A stretch of 64,000 nucleotides of DNA. Source: Blastococcus colisei (GTDB taxonomy: Bacteria; Actinomycetota; Actinomycetes; Mycobacteriales; Geodermatophilaceae). The translations under genes and the position numbers were made by a program. Location: positions 868,001-932,000 of the forward strand of contig NZ_VFQE01000001.1 in the NCBI RefSeq assembly GCF_006717095.1. Reading direction: 5' to 3'. Position 1 is the stretch's first letter. Each line of letters opens with the position of its first letter. Shown piece by piece: positions 1 through 9,967 of this stretch. A model generated the notes under the pieces. That model was not told where the DNA came from. It made no database searches and saw only the letters and a list, made by a program, of their open reading frames with translations.

Positions 1-918
1 ACCGTCCGCTGCGTCTTCCAGCCCGCCGAGGAGACGGTGCCCGGCGGCGCGACCGAGGTGGTCGCCTCGGGTGTGCTGGACGGCGCGTCCCGGGCGTTCG
101 CGCTGCACTGCGACCCGTCGATCCCGGCCGGGACGATCGGCCTGCGGACCGGCCCGATCACCGCGGCCTGCGACCGCATGGACGTCACCCTCACCGGGCC
201 CGGCGGGCACACCGCCCGCCCGCAGCTCACCGTCGACCTCGTCGACGCGCTCGGCCGGTTGATCACCGACGTCCCCGGCCTGCTGTCCCGGCAGGTCGAC
301 CCGCGGACGGGGATGTCGCTGGTGTGGGGAGCGGTCAGCGCCGGGGTCGCGGCCAACGCCATCCCGCAGCGCGGCCAGCTGCGCGGCACCGTGCGGGTAC
401 TGGACCGGGATGCCTGGAAGGGCGCCGAGGAGCTGATGCGCTCACTGGTGGAGCGGGTCGTCGCCACGACCGGCGCCGAGGTGGACGTCGACTACATCCG
501 GGGCGTCCCGCCGGTGGTGAACGACCCCCGCGCGGTCGCGCTGCTGCGGGCCGCGGCGCTGGAGACGGTCGGCAGCGACCACCTGGCGCTGTCCCCGCAG
601 TCCATGGGTGGTGAGGATTTCGGCTGGTTCGCCGACGTCATGCCCATCGCGCTGGCCCGGCTGGGCACCCACGGCGGCGGCGCGCCCCTCGACCTGCACC
701 GGGGCACGTTCGACGTCGACGAGCGCGCGATCGGGGTCGGCGTCCGCCTCCTGGCCCGCACCGCGCTGCACGCGCTGGAGGCCGACGCGGAGCCGTCACC
801 CAGCAGCCCGCCGCCACCCCCTCGCACGCGGCCGCCCGCGCCCGGAGACACTTCTGCTCGACGATCCGTCGACGAGAGGCGGGAACCTGAGGATGAGCCG
901 CACCGACCGGCAGGCTGA
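1..918 (+). CDS. M20 family amidohydrolase/peptidase, 5'-truncated
   Basis: This is the C-terminal part of an M20D metal-dependent amidohydrolase, a family that hydrolyses N-acyl amino acids or related amides. The frame is open from base 1, so the start and N-terminal metal ligands lie outside the window. The motif VFQPAEE is encoded at 16-36, a GGH dimerisation-domain motif follows, and SMGGEDFGWF near the C-terminus is a typical M20 metal-site segment. The last 45 or so residues are Pro/Ser/Arg-rich low complexity and the stop lies 26 bp inside mutA, so the true tail may be unconserved. In mycobacteria the related amiA1/amiB1 genes lie near lpdA, as here. The exact substrate cannot be read from the sequence. 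Confidence 0.85.
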   Translation, partial: TVRCVFQPAEETVPGGATEVVASGVLDGASRAFALHCDPSIPAGTIGLRTGPITAACDRMDVTLTGPGGHTARPQLTVDLVDALGRLITDVPGLLSRQVDPRTGMSLVWGAVSAGVAANAIPQRGQLRGTVRVLDRDAWKGAEELMRSLVERVVATTGAEVDVDYIRGVPPVVNDPRAVALLRAAALETVGSDHLALSPQSMGGEDFGWFADVMPIALARLGTHGGGAPLDLHRGTFDVDERAIGVGVRLLARTALHALEADAEPSPSSPPPPPRTRPPAPGDTSARRSVDERREPEDEPHRPAG

Positions 919-2820
919 CGCACCCGCGCCCGCGCACGCTGACGCAGAGGTGCCGGCCGAGCACGAGGTCCCCAGCGATCTGGCGCTGGCCGCCGAGTTC
1001 GGCGCCACGACGCGGGACCAGTGGCGGGAGCTGGTGGCAGGCGTGCTGCGCAAGAGCGGCCGCGAGGAGCTGCCCGACCCGGTCGAGGACGCGCTGAGCC
1101 GCACCGTCGCCACGGGTGTGCGGGTCGCCCCGCTGTACACGGCCGACGACGCCGGCGACCTGCCGACCGCGGTGGGTGTCCCTGGCCTGGCGCCGTTCGT
1201 GCGCGGCTCACGCGCCGGGGGCGATCCAGCCGTGCCCGGCGGCTGGGACGTGCGCCAGCGGCATGCCCATCCCGACGTCGCCGTCACCAGGGAGGCCGTC
1301 GCCGCCGACCTGGAGAACGGCGTCACCTCGCTGTGGCTCGTCGTGGGCGACGGCGCGGTGCCGGCCGAGGAGCTCGGGAACGTGCTCGCCGACGTCTATC
1401 TCGACCTCGCGCCGGTGGCGGTCACGGGCGGCCTGCCGGCCGCGGAGGCGTTCCTCGCGCTGGTGGAGGGCCGGGACGACCTCGCGCCCGGCGGCTCGCT
1501 GGGCCTGGACCCCCTCGCGGTGCACGCGGCCACGGGGGAGCGGCAGGACCTCACCTGCCTCGCCGGCGTCGCCCGGCGGGCAGCGGCCCATGACGGTCTG
1601 CGTTCCGTCGTCGTCGACGCCACCGTCTTCCACGACGCGGGCGCGTCGGTGGTGGAGGAGATCGGCTGCTCCCTCGCGGCGGGTGTCGCCTACCTGCGGG
1701 CGCTGACCGAGGGCGGGCTGTCGGTCGACGAGGCGTTCGGCCAGCTCGAGTTCCGCTACGGCGCGAGCGCCGACCAGTTCACGACGATCGCCGCGCTGCG
1801 TGCCGCGCGCCGCCTCTGGGACCGTGTGGGCGGGGTCAGTGGTGCCTCGTCGGAGAGCCGCGCCCAGCGTCAGCACGCGGTCACCTCGTCGGTGATGACG
1901 ACGAAGCGCGACCCGTGGGTGAACATGCTGCGGACGACGGTGGCGTGCTTCGCCGCCGGCGTGGGCGGCGCCGACGTCGTGACGGTCCAGCCGTTCGACG
2001 CCGCGCTCGGCCTGCCCGACTCCTTCTCCCGCCGGATCGCGCGCAACACCCAGAGCCTGCTGGTCGAGGAGGGGCACCTGGCCCGCGTCCTGGACCCGGC
2101 CGGTGGTTCCTGGTACGTCGAGTCGCTGACCGACTCCGTCGCGCGGGCGGCGTGGGACTGGTTCACCGAGATCGAGCGGGCCGGGGGGCTGGTCGCCGCG
2201 CTGGACTCCGGTCTGGTCCGCGACCGGATCGCCGCCGCCTGGGACGACCGGGCTGCCCGCCTCGCCACCCGGGAGGACGCGATCACCGGCGTCAGCGAGT
2301 TCCCGAACCTGGCCGAGAAGCTGCCGGAGCGGCAGCCGTACACCTGGTCGGCGCCGTCCGGAGGGCTGCCGAAGGTGCGGGCGGCCCAGGAGTTCGAGGC
2401 GCTGCGCGACGCCGCCGACGGTGCGCAGGAGCGACCCCGGGTCTACCTGGCGACTCTCGGCCCGGTCGCGAGGCACACCGCGCGCGCGACGTTCGCGGGC
2501 AACCTGTTCCAGGCCGGCGGCCTGGCGACCCCGTCGGGGGACGGCGCCTCCGGGCTGGCGGAGGCATCGACGACGGTCGCCTGCATCTGCGGCACCGACA
2601 AGGACTACGCCGAGTCCGCCGCCGCGCTGGCGAAGGAGCTGCGCGCGGCCGGCGCGACCCAGGTCTGGCTGGCCGGGAAGCCGGACCTCGCCGTCGAGGG
2701 CGTCGACGGGTACGTGTTCGCCGGCTGTGACGCCCTCCACGTCCTCCGGGCCGCCCACGAGCACCTCGACCTGAGTGCAGTTATGGCCATAAACGCCCCT
2801 TCTGGGGAGGGAGCAGGCGC

Positions 2821-2824
<4 letters not shown>
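893..2824 (+). CDS. mutA: Methylmalonyl-CoA mutase small (beta) subunit
   Basis: Non-catalytic partner of MutB in the adenosylcobalamin-dependent interconversion of (R)-methylmalonyl-CoA and succinyl-CoA. The 643-residue product has the TIM-barrel substrate domain and a C-terminal Rossmann domain. At the place where MutB has the cobalamin motif DGHDRG this protein has PVARHTARA, so the DxHxxG signature is lost, as expected for the small subunit. I chose ATG 893 (MSRTDRQ) because the longer upstream frame only shadows the preceding gene. The stop overlaps the mutB ATG by 4 bp (ATGA), so the subunits are translationally coupled. The last 16 or so codons, including VMAINAP, are contributed by a palindromic element inserted at the end of the gene, giving an unusual tail. 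Confidence 0.95.
2775..2798. repeat. Palindromic element copy 1, inside the mutA 3' end
   Basis: Imperfect copy of the palindrome found at 5032-5055. The 12-bp core TTATGGCCATAA (2781-2792) is perfectly symmetric. The right arm matches the other copy except at 2797, and the left arm differs at two bases. It is strikingly A+T-rich for this genome. It is read through in frame and encodes VMAINA at the end of MutA, just before the mutB start. It may be a REP-like dispersed element or a protein-binding site; two copies in one window cannot decide this. Confidence 0.7.
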
Positions 2825-5028
<2,204 letters not shown>

Positions 5029-5031
5029 TGC

Positions 5032-5055
5032 GTGCGTTTATGGCCATAAACGCAC
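5032..5055. repeat. Perfect 24-bp palindrome between mutB and meaB (element copy 2)
   Basis: Perfect inverted repeat centred between 5043 and 5044; the central 20 bases read GCGTTTATGGCCATAAACGC and symmetry extends two bases further on each side. There is no loop, so as RNA it would form only a poor hairpin, which favours a DNA-level role such as a binding site or mobile palindromic unit. It starts 3 bp after the mutB stop and ends 13 bp before the meaB start. The related copy at 2775-2798 sits at the other end of mutB. Confidence 0.85.
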
Positions 5056-5068
5056 CTCGGGTGGGCGT

Positions 5069-6064
5069 GTGAGCCGGGAGGTCGACGTCCCGGCGCTCGT
5101 CGAGGGGGTGCTGGCCGGGGATCGGCGGGTGATGGCGCGGGCGATCACGCTGGTGGAGTCCCGGCGGGGTGACCACCGGGAGCGGGCGCAGGAGCTGCTG
5201 GTCGAGCTGCTGCCGCACGCCGGGGGCGCGCGGCGGGTGGGCATCAGCGGCGTCCCGGGTGTCGGCAAGTCGACCTTCATCGACCAGCTCGGGGTGGACC
5301 TGACCGCCGCCGGCTCGAAGGTGGCGGTGCTCGCCGTCGACCCGTCGTCGGCTAGGTCGGGTGGGTCGATCCTCGGCGACAAGACCCGGATGTCCCGGCT
5401 GGCCGTCGACCCGGATGCGTTCATCCGGCCCTCGCCCACGTCCGGCACGCTCGGCGGGGTCGCGCAGGCCACGCGGGAGTCGATGGTCGTCGTCGAGGCC
5501 GCCGGTCACGACGTCGTCCTGGTCGAGACCGTCGGCGTCGGGCAGTCGGAGATCGCCGTCGCCGAGATGGTCGACTCGTTCCTCTTCCTGACCCTGGCCC
5601 GCACCGGTGACCAGCTGCAGGGCATCAAGCGCGGCATCCTCGAGATCGCCGACGTCATCGCCGTGAACAAGGCCGACGGGCCGGCGGCCGGGGACGCCCG
5701 CAAGGCGGCGCGCGAGCTGGCCGGCGCGATCCGGATGCTGCGCGGGCACACGGACGGCGGTTGGGACGTGCCGGTGCTCACCTGCGCCGGGCTGACCGGC
5801 GAGGGGCTCGACGAGGTCTGGGCGAAGCTCGTCGAGCACCAGGACCGGATGAAGGCGTCGGGGGAGTTCGACGAGCGCCGCCGCACCCAGCAGGTGCGCT
5901 GGACCTGGCAGCTGGTCCGAGACGCGCTGGAGCACCAGCTGCGGTCGCACCCCGGCGTGCGCACGGCCGTCCCGGATCTGGAGAAGGCGGTGGTCTCGGG
6001 CGAACTGACCGCGGCCCTGGCAGCGCAGCAGATCCTGGAGACCTTCCTCGCACGGCGACCCTGA
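5069..6064 (+). CDS. meaB: Methylmalonyl-CoA mutase-associated GTPase MeaB
   Basis: G3E-family P-loop GTPase that gates adenosylcobalamin loading and protects MutAB from inactivation. The P-loop GVPGVGKS is at residues 61-68 and is followed by the AVDPSSARSGGSILGDKTRM segment typical of MeaB/ArgK. VETVGVGQSE carries the switch region, and NKAD is the guanine-specificity motif. The chosen GTG start at 5069 gives 331 residues, the usual MeaB length; the open frame continues upstream into the end of mutB without MeaB similarity. It is the third gene of the mutA-mutB-meaB operon and is convergent with the next gene, with a gap of only 7 bp and no visible terminator. Confidence 0.95.
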   Translation: MSREVDVPALVEGVLAGDRRVMARAITLVESRRGDHRERAQELLVELLPHAGGARRVGISGVPGVGKSTFIDQLGVDLTAAGSKVAVLAVDPSSARSGGSILGDKTRMSRLAVDPDAFIRPSPTSGTLGGVAQATRESMVVVEAAGHDVVLVETVGVGQSEIAVAEMVDSFLFLTLARTGDQLQGIKRGILEIADVIAVNKADGPAAGDARKAARELAGAIRMLRGHTDGGWDVPVLTCAGLTGEGLDEVWAKLVEHQDRMKASGEFDERRRTQQVRWTWQLVRDALEHQLRSHPGVRTAVPDLEKAVVSGELTAALAAQQILETFLARRP

Positions 6065-6071
6065 CGGGGCA

Positions 6072-7151
6072 CTACACGGTCGCGAGCCGCACCTCCGCGA
6101 GGCGCGCATGCACCGTCGACATCAGGTCGGCGAGCGCGGGAGCCGTCCAGCTCCGACCCGACAGGACCGTCCATCGGCCCGGCCGGGTCGACGGCGCCTC
6201 GTCCAGGGCCCGCAGCAGCTGCTCGCCGGTCAGACCGAGGGCGCTGGGAGCGGTCGGGAGTCCGAGACGGACATAGGTCGTGAGCAGCTCATCGGTCAGC
6301 TCGCCCTGGAGGGTCAGGGTCAGCAGGCTGGCGAACGCCACCTGCAGGCCGTGCGCGTTCTTCGGGACGTCCAGCCGCTGGTCCAGGGCGTGGCTGATCA
6401 GGTGCTCGGAGCCCGAGCACGGTCGGGAGGAGCCCGCGATCGCCATCGCCAGACCGCTCATGATCAGGCCACGCGCCAGCCCCGCCAGCGCACGGGGGCT
6501 CTCCAGGTCGGCCGTCGTCAGGACCGACTCGGCGGCCTGCTCGGCGATCAGCGCGCTGAACTCGTCACAGCGGTCGTGACCGCCGGCCTCGGACAACCGC
6601 CAGTCGGTGACCGCCGACAGGTTGGACAGGAGGTCGCCCACCCCAGCCCGGCGCGTGGCGACCGGGGCGTCGGCGATCAGCGCGACGTCGACGAGCACGC
6701 CGATCGGCATCGTCGCGGCCAGGGAACGACGGACGCCGTCCCGGTCGACCAGCGAGGCAACCGGTGACACGACCCCGTCGTTGGCCAGCGTCGTGGGCAC
6801 CGCCACCCAGTCGACTCCCACCCGGCAGGCCGCGTACTTGGCGGTGTCGAGAACCCGGCCGCCGCCGATCGCCACGACCAGCTCGACGTCCTCGGCGATG
6901 AGGCGCTGGGCCAGCCGGGAGCACTCCTCCACGGTGCCTTCGGTGACCGTCTCCGTGGCCGACGTCGTCCCCCGGCCCGCCAGGCTCTCCCGTGCGACGG
7001 CTGCCATGCGCGCCGACGGCCCTGCGCCGGTCACGATCAGCAGCCGGCGCGGCAGCCAGCCCACCGCGGCCATCTCGGTGGCGAGGTCGGGCAGGCAGCC
7101 CGCCCGGATGCGCATCAAGGCGGGGAAGACACTGGCCGCGGGGCCGGTCAT
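6072..7151 (-). CDS. Glycerol-1-phosphate dehydrogenase-like protein
   Basis: Member of the glycerol-1-phosphate dehydrogenase branch (AraM/EgsA) of the iron-containing dehydrogenase/dehydroquinate synthase superfamily. These enzymes reduce dihydroxyacetone phosphate to sn-glycerol-1-phosphate with NAD(P)H. The NAD(P)-binding GGGRVLDTAKY lies near residues 96-106 and PTTLANDGVVSP near 120-131. Likely metal ligands are D173 (GVGDLLSNL), H250 (GSEHLISHALD) and H267 (NAHG). ATG 7151 overlaps the stop of the upstream nucleotidyltransferase gene (ATGA), so the two are coupled and probably act in one pathway. Substrate is inferred from family; a related phosphorylated ketose is possible. Bacterial homologues are known, so this alone does not mean archaeal-type lipids. 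Confidence 0.8.
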   Translation of the reverse strand: MTGPAASVFPALMRIRAGCLPDLATEMAAVGWLPRRLLIVTGAGPSARMAAVARESLAGRGTTSATETVTEGTVEECSRLAQRLIAEDVELVVAIGGGRVLDTAKYAACRVGVDWVAVPTTLANDGVVSPVASLVDRDGVRRSLAATMPIGVLVDVALIADAPVATRRAGVGDLLSNLSAVTDWRLSEAGGHDRCDEFSALIAEQAAESVLTTADLESPRALAGLARGLIMSGLAMAIAGSSRPCSGSEHLISHALDQRLDVPKNAHGLQVAFASLLTLTLQGELTDELLTTYVRLGLPTAPSALGLTGEQLLRALDEAPSTRPGRWTVLSGRSWTAPALADLMSTVHARLAEVRLATV

Positions 7152-7900
7152 GCGCCCACCGATGCGGCCCTCTCCAGGTCCGCTGTGTCGTCGATCTCGA
7201 CCCAGGCCGCCCCGCCGACCTCGACCGGCCGGCAGACGACCTCGCTGAGCAGGCCGTCACGGATGACGGTCTCGTACCAGCCGTTCGGGTCGCGGTCGCC
7301 GGTGGCCCAGTCCTCCAGCAGCTCGCGGAAGCGCAGCGCCGTCGCGCGGTCGAGCATCAGCATGCCGACGTACTCCCCGACCGGGGCGGCGACGCCGACC
7401 TTGCCGATGTCCACGACCCGGCCGTCCTCGACCTGCACCTTCATCGCCTCGTCGGTGAGCTGGTGCGACGAGTCGATGGCGAGGCAGGCACCGGCCCCGG
7501 CGGTCCGGCTCTCCCGCACGAACGTCCGGTAGAGCGCCGCCGGCGCGTAGAGGTCGCTGTTGAGCAGGTAGACCCGTTCGGTGTCGGCCGACAGGCAGGC
7601 CCGCAGCGCCACCAGGGCCGAGTACCAGTTGTTCCGGGTGGCGTACTGCTCGTTGAACAGCGTGCAGTTCGGCGGCAGCCCCCGTCCGCGGAGGAAGGGG
7701 CCGACCTCCTCGGCCCCGTGGCCGGTCACCACCAGCAGCCGGCGGTCGAGGTCGAACACGTCCCCCAGCGCCCCGAGCTGACGATCGGCGACCCGGTTGC
7801 CGCCCACGTCGAGCAGCCATTTCGGTGTGGTCGCCGTCAGGCTGCCGAGCCGGGTGCCGGTGCCGGCGGCGAGGACGACGAGGACGTCGGCGTGCTGCAC
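7148..7900 (-). CDS. Sugar/alditol-phosphate nucleotidyltransferase
   Basis: A 250-residue NTP_transferase-fold protein expected to transfer a nucleotide, often CMP, to a phosphorylated sugar, alditol or choline-like acceptor. The signature VLAAGTGTRLGSLTATTPKW near residues 9-28 holds the nucleotide-binding loop and catalytic Lys; LLNSDLYAP supplies a metal-binding Asp and VEIDDTADL ends the domain. The GTG at 7900 is preferred because GAAGGAG lies 7 bases upstream; a longer open frame beyond it antisenses the next gene. It overlaps the glycerol-1-phosphate dehydrogenase-like gene by 4 bp. An activated glycerol or related alditol product is an inference from this pairing. Confidence 0.8.
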   Translation of the reverse strand: MQHADVLVVLAAGTGTRLGSLTATTPKWLLDVGGNRVADRQLGALGDVFDLDRRLLVVTGHGAEEVGPFLRGRGLPPNCTLFNEQYATRNNWYSALVALRACLSADTERVYLLNSDLYAPAALYRTFVRESRTAGAGACLAIDSSHQLTDEAMKVQVEDGRVVDIGKVGVAAPVGEYVGMLMLDRATALRFRELLEDWATGDRDPNGWYETVIRDGLLSEVVCRPVEVGGAAWVEIDDTADLERAASVGA

Positions 7901-7950
7901 GATGGAACTCCTTCGGATGACGGGAACGCCGTCGTGGTCGTCGTACTGTC

Positions 7951-8421
7951 TCAGACGCCGGTGGAGCGGCATTCCCGCGAGCGCAGGTCCAGCAGGTAGT
8001 CCTCCGGCGCGCCCGCGGCCTCGGCGGCATCGGCCAGCGCCCCCAGGTAGCGGGCCGACGGCAGCCCGCCCTCGAAGGCGTCCAGGACGTAGACACAGGC
8101 GACGACGTCGCCGCCCAGGGTGTGCACCCGCAGGTGCAGCTTGCGGTAGATCCCGAGGTCGGCGCCCTCCCACGCGTCCAGCGCCGCCTCGTCGGCCTCG
8201 GCCAGGTCGTAGAGCGCGACGAACACGCCGGGCGTGAGCGCCTCCCGGTCCTCCTCCGCCGGGACGAGGGTGGCCAGCGCCCCCTCCCAGCCCAGCTCCT
8301 CGGCGCCGAAGGTGAGCCGCCAGCCCGGGATCCACCCGGTGCCGGTGTGCGGGGAGGAGGGACAGCGGCGCAGCATCTGCGCGGGATCCATGTTCGACCC
8401 GTACGCGGCGTAGAGGCCCAT
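7951..8421 (-). CDS. Gamma-glutamylcyclotransferase-like protein
   Basis: A 156-residue AIG2/GGCT-fold protein. The family cyclises gamma-glutamyl groups to 5-oxoproline or acts on related gamma-glutamyl amines. The N-terminal YAAYGSNMDP is the substrate-binding loop of this fold, and LDAWEGADLGIYRK contains the usual acidic residue followed by the Y-R-K segment. It is the first gene of a likely three-gene minus-strand unit with the nucleotidyltransferase 50 bp downstream. A -10 box lies 7 bases before the ATG, suggesting a leaderless mRNA. Physiological substrate unknown. Confidence 0.8.
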   Translation of the reverse strand: MGLYAAYGSNMDPAQMLRRCPSSPHTGTGWIPGWRLTFGAEELGWEGALATLVPAEEDREALTPGVFVALYDLAEADEAALDAWEGADLGIYRKLHLRVHTLGGDVVACVYVLDAFEGGLPSARYLGALADAAEAAGAPEDYLLDLRSRECRSTGV

Positions 8422-8428
8422 CGGCGAG

Positions 8429-8434
8429 AGACTA
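8429..8434 (-). promoter_or_regulatory. -10 box (TAGTCT) for the GGCT-like gene
   Basis: On the minus strand TAGTCT is followed by seven bases and then the ATG at 8421. This TANNNT-N7-ATG spacing places the transcription start at or next to the start codon, the layout of leaderless actinobacterial genes. No Shine-Dalgarno sequence competes with this reading. Confidence 0.5.
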
Positions 8435-8548
8435 ACGACCGGACGGGGCGGACCGGAGGACGCCGGTCACAGCGCCCACGCGCGGCACCGGGGAGAATGG
8501 CCGCGAGGCCCGCAACTCGAACGTCCGCTGAGCACCGGAGAAGGAGCC

Positions 8549-9955
8549 ATGACCCGCATCGTCATCATCGGCGGCGGACCGGCCGGCTACGAAGCCGCGC
8601 TGGTCGCCGCGCAACTCGGTGCCGAGGTCACCGTCATCGAGCGGGACGGCATCGGCGGCGCCAGCGTGCTCACCGACTGCGTCCCGTCCAAGACCCTCAT
8701 CGCCGCGGCCGGTGCCATGACGTCGGTGCGCGACTCCGCCGTCCTCGGCCTCCAGGGCGCGGAGCTCGCGACGGTGAACCTGGACCTGGCCTCGGTGAAC
8801 CAGCGTGTCAAGGGTCTGGCCGTGGCCCAGTCGGCCGACATCCACGCCCGGCTCAGCGCCGAGGGCGTGCGGATCGTCGCTGGTCATGGGCGGCTCTCCG
8901 ACGAGGTCCGCGGTCTGGCCGCGCACAAGGTCGAGGTCGTCGACGCCGCGGGGCAGGTCGGGGAAGAGCTGGAGAGCGACGTCGTCCTGATCGCCACCGG
9001 CGCGGATCCGCGGGTGCTCCCCGGCGCCGAGCCCGACGGCGAGCGGATCCTCGACTGGCGCGACGTCTACGACCTCGACGAGATGCCCGAGCACCTGGTC
9101 GTCGTCGGGTCCGGCGTCACCGGGGCCGAGTTCGCCTCCGGGTACCTCGAGGCCGGCGTTCCCGTCACGCTGGTCTCCTCCCGCGACCAGGTGCTCCCGG
9201 GGGAGGACTCCGACGCCGCAACCGTGGTCGAGCAGGTCTTCCAGTCCCGGGGCGGGAAGATCGCGCAGAAGGCCCGCGCCGCCGCGGTGCAGCGCACCGA
9301 GAAGGGCGTGCTGGTCGAGCTGACCGACGGGCGCACCGTCGAGGGATCGCACGCGCTGATGACGGTCGGCACGGTGCCCAACACCTCAGGTCTCAACCTC
9401 GAGCAGTGCGGGGTCGAGGTGACCGACTCCGGTCACGTCGTCGTCGATCGCGTCTCCCGGACGTCGGTCCCCGGCATCTACGCCGCCGGCGACGTGACCG
9501 GCGTCTTCCAGCTCGCCTCCGTCGCCGCCATGCAGGGCCGGATCGCGATGTGGCACGCCCTCGGTGAGGCGGTCGCTCCCATCCGGCTCAAGACCGTCGC
9601 GGCCAACGTGTTCACCCATCCGGAGATCGCCACGGTCGGGGTGCAGGAGAAGCGCCTGCCGGACTATCCGGACGTCGAGGTCGTGCTCCTGCCCCTGGCG
9701 ACGAACGCGCGGGCCAAGATGAGCGACCTGCACGACGGGTTCGTCAAGATGTTCGCCCGTCGGTCGACCGGCGTGATCGTGGGCGGGGTCGTGGTCGCGC
9801 CCGGCGCCTCCGAGCTCATCCTCCCGATCGCCCTCGCGGTCACCAAACGGCTGACCGTCGACGACCTGGCGCAGACCTTCGCGATCTACCCGTCGCTCTC
9901 GGGCTCGATCACCGAGGCCGGGCGGCGGCTGATGGGGGCCGACCACCTCGCCTGA
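8549..9955 (+). CDS. lpdA: NAD(P)H-quinone dehydrogenase (LpdA-type flavoprotein)
   Basis: A 468-residue pyridine nucleotide-disulphide oxidoreductase fold protein, most like mycobacterial LpdA (Rv3303c), which reduces quinones rather than lipoamide. The FAD Rossmann motif GGGPAGYEAA begins near residue 8. The usual redox pair is incomplete: GGASVLTDCVPSK keeps only the second Cys, which argues against lipoamide dehydrogenase activity. The NAD(P) site VVGSGVTGAEFASGY and the second FAD motif IYAAGDVTGVFQLA are present, with a C-terminal dimerisation domain. A good ribosome site (GAGAAGGAG) precedes ATG 8549. It is convergent with the LCP gene, 12 bp apart. Confidence 0.93.
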   Translation: MTRIVIIGGGPAGYEAALVAAQLGAEVTVIERDGIGGASVLTDCVPSKTLIAAAGAMTSVRDSAVLGLQGAELATVNLDLASVNQRVKGLAVAQSADIHARLSAEGVRIVAGHGRLSDEVRGLAAHKVEVVDAAGQVGEELESDVVLIATGADPRVLPGAEPDGERILDWRDVYDLDEMPEHLVVVGSGVTGAEFASGYLEAGVPVTLVSSRDQVLPGEDSDAATVVEQVFQSRGGKIAQKARAAAVQRTEKGVLVELTDGRTVEGSHALMTVGTVPNTSGLNLEQCGVEVTDSGHVVVDRVSRTSVPGIYAAGDVTGVFQLASVAAMQGRIAMWHALGEAVAPIRLKTVAANVFTHPEIATVGVQEKRLPDYPDVEVVLLPLATNARAKMSDLHDGFVKMFARRSTGVIVGGVVVAPGASELILPIALAVTKRLTVDDLAQTFAIYPSLSGSITEAGRRLMGADHLA

Positions 9956-9967
9956 CGATCGCCGCTC

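Noticed and set aside
1208-2764. Long open frame antisense to mutA (and similar ones antisense to mutB, the YfhO-like genes, the LCP gene and the LGFP gene)
   Set aside because: In DNA of about 73% G+C, frames opposite real genes stay open because of third-position G/C. Their products are Arg/Gly/Pro-rich low complexity with no domain motifs, while the opposite strand encodes recognisable enzymes.
5032-5055. Palindrome after mutB as an intrinsic terminator
   Set aside because: It has no loop and a weak A+T-rich centre, and the same element occurs inside the mutA-mutB coding overlap where termination would be harmful.
8549-9955. lpdA as dihydrolipoamide dehydrogenase
   Set aside because: The redox-active CxxxxC pair is incomplete (GGASVLTDCVPSK has one Cys), which matches quinone-reducing LpdA-type proteins.
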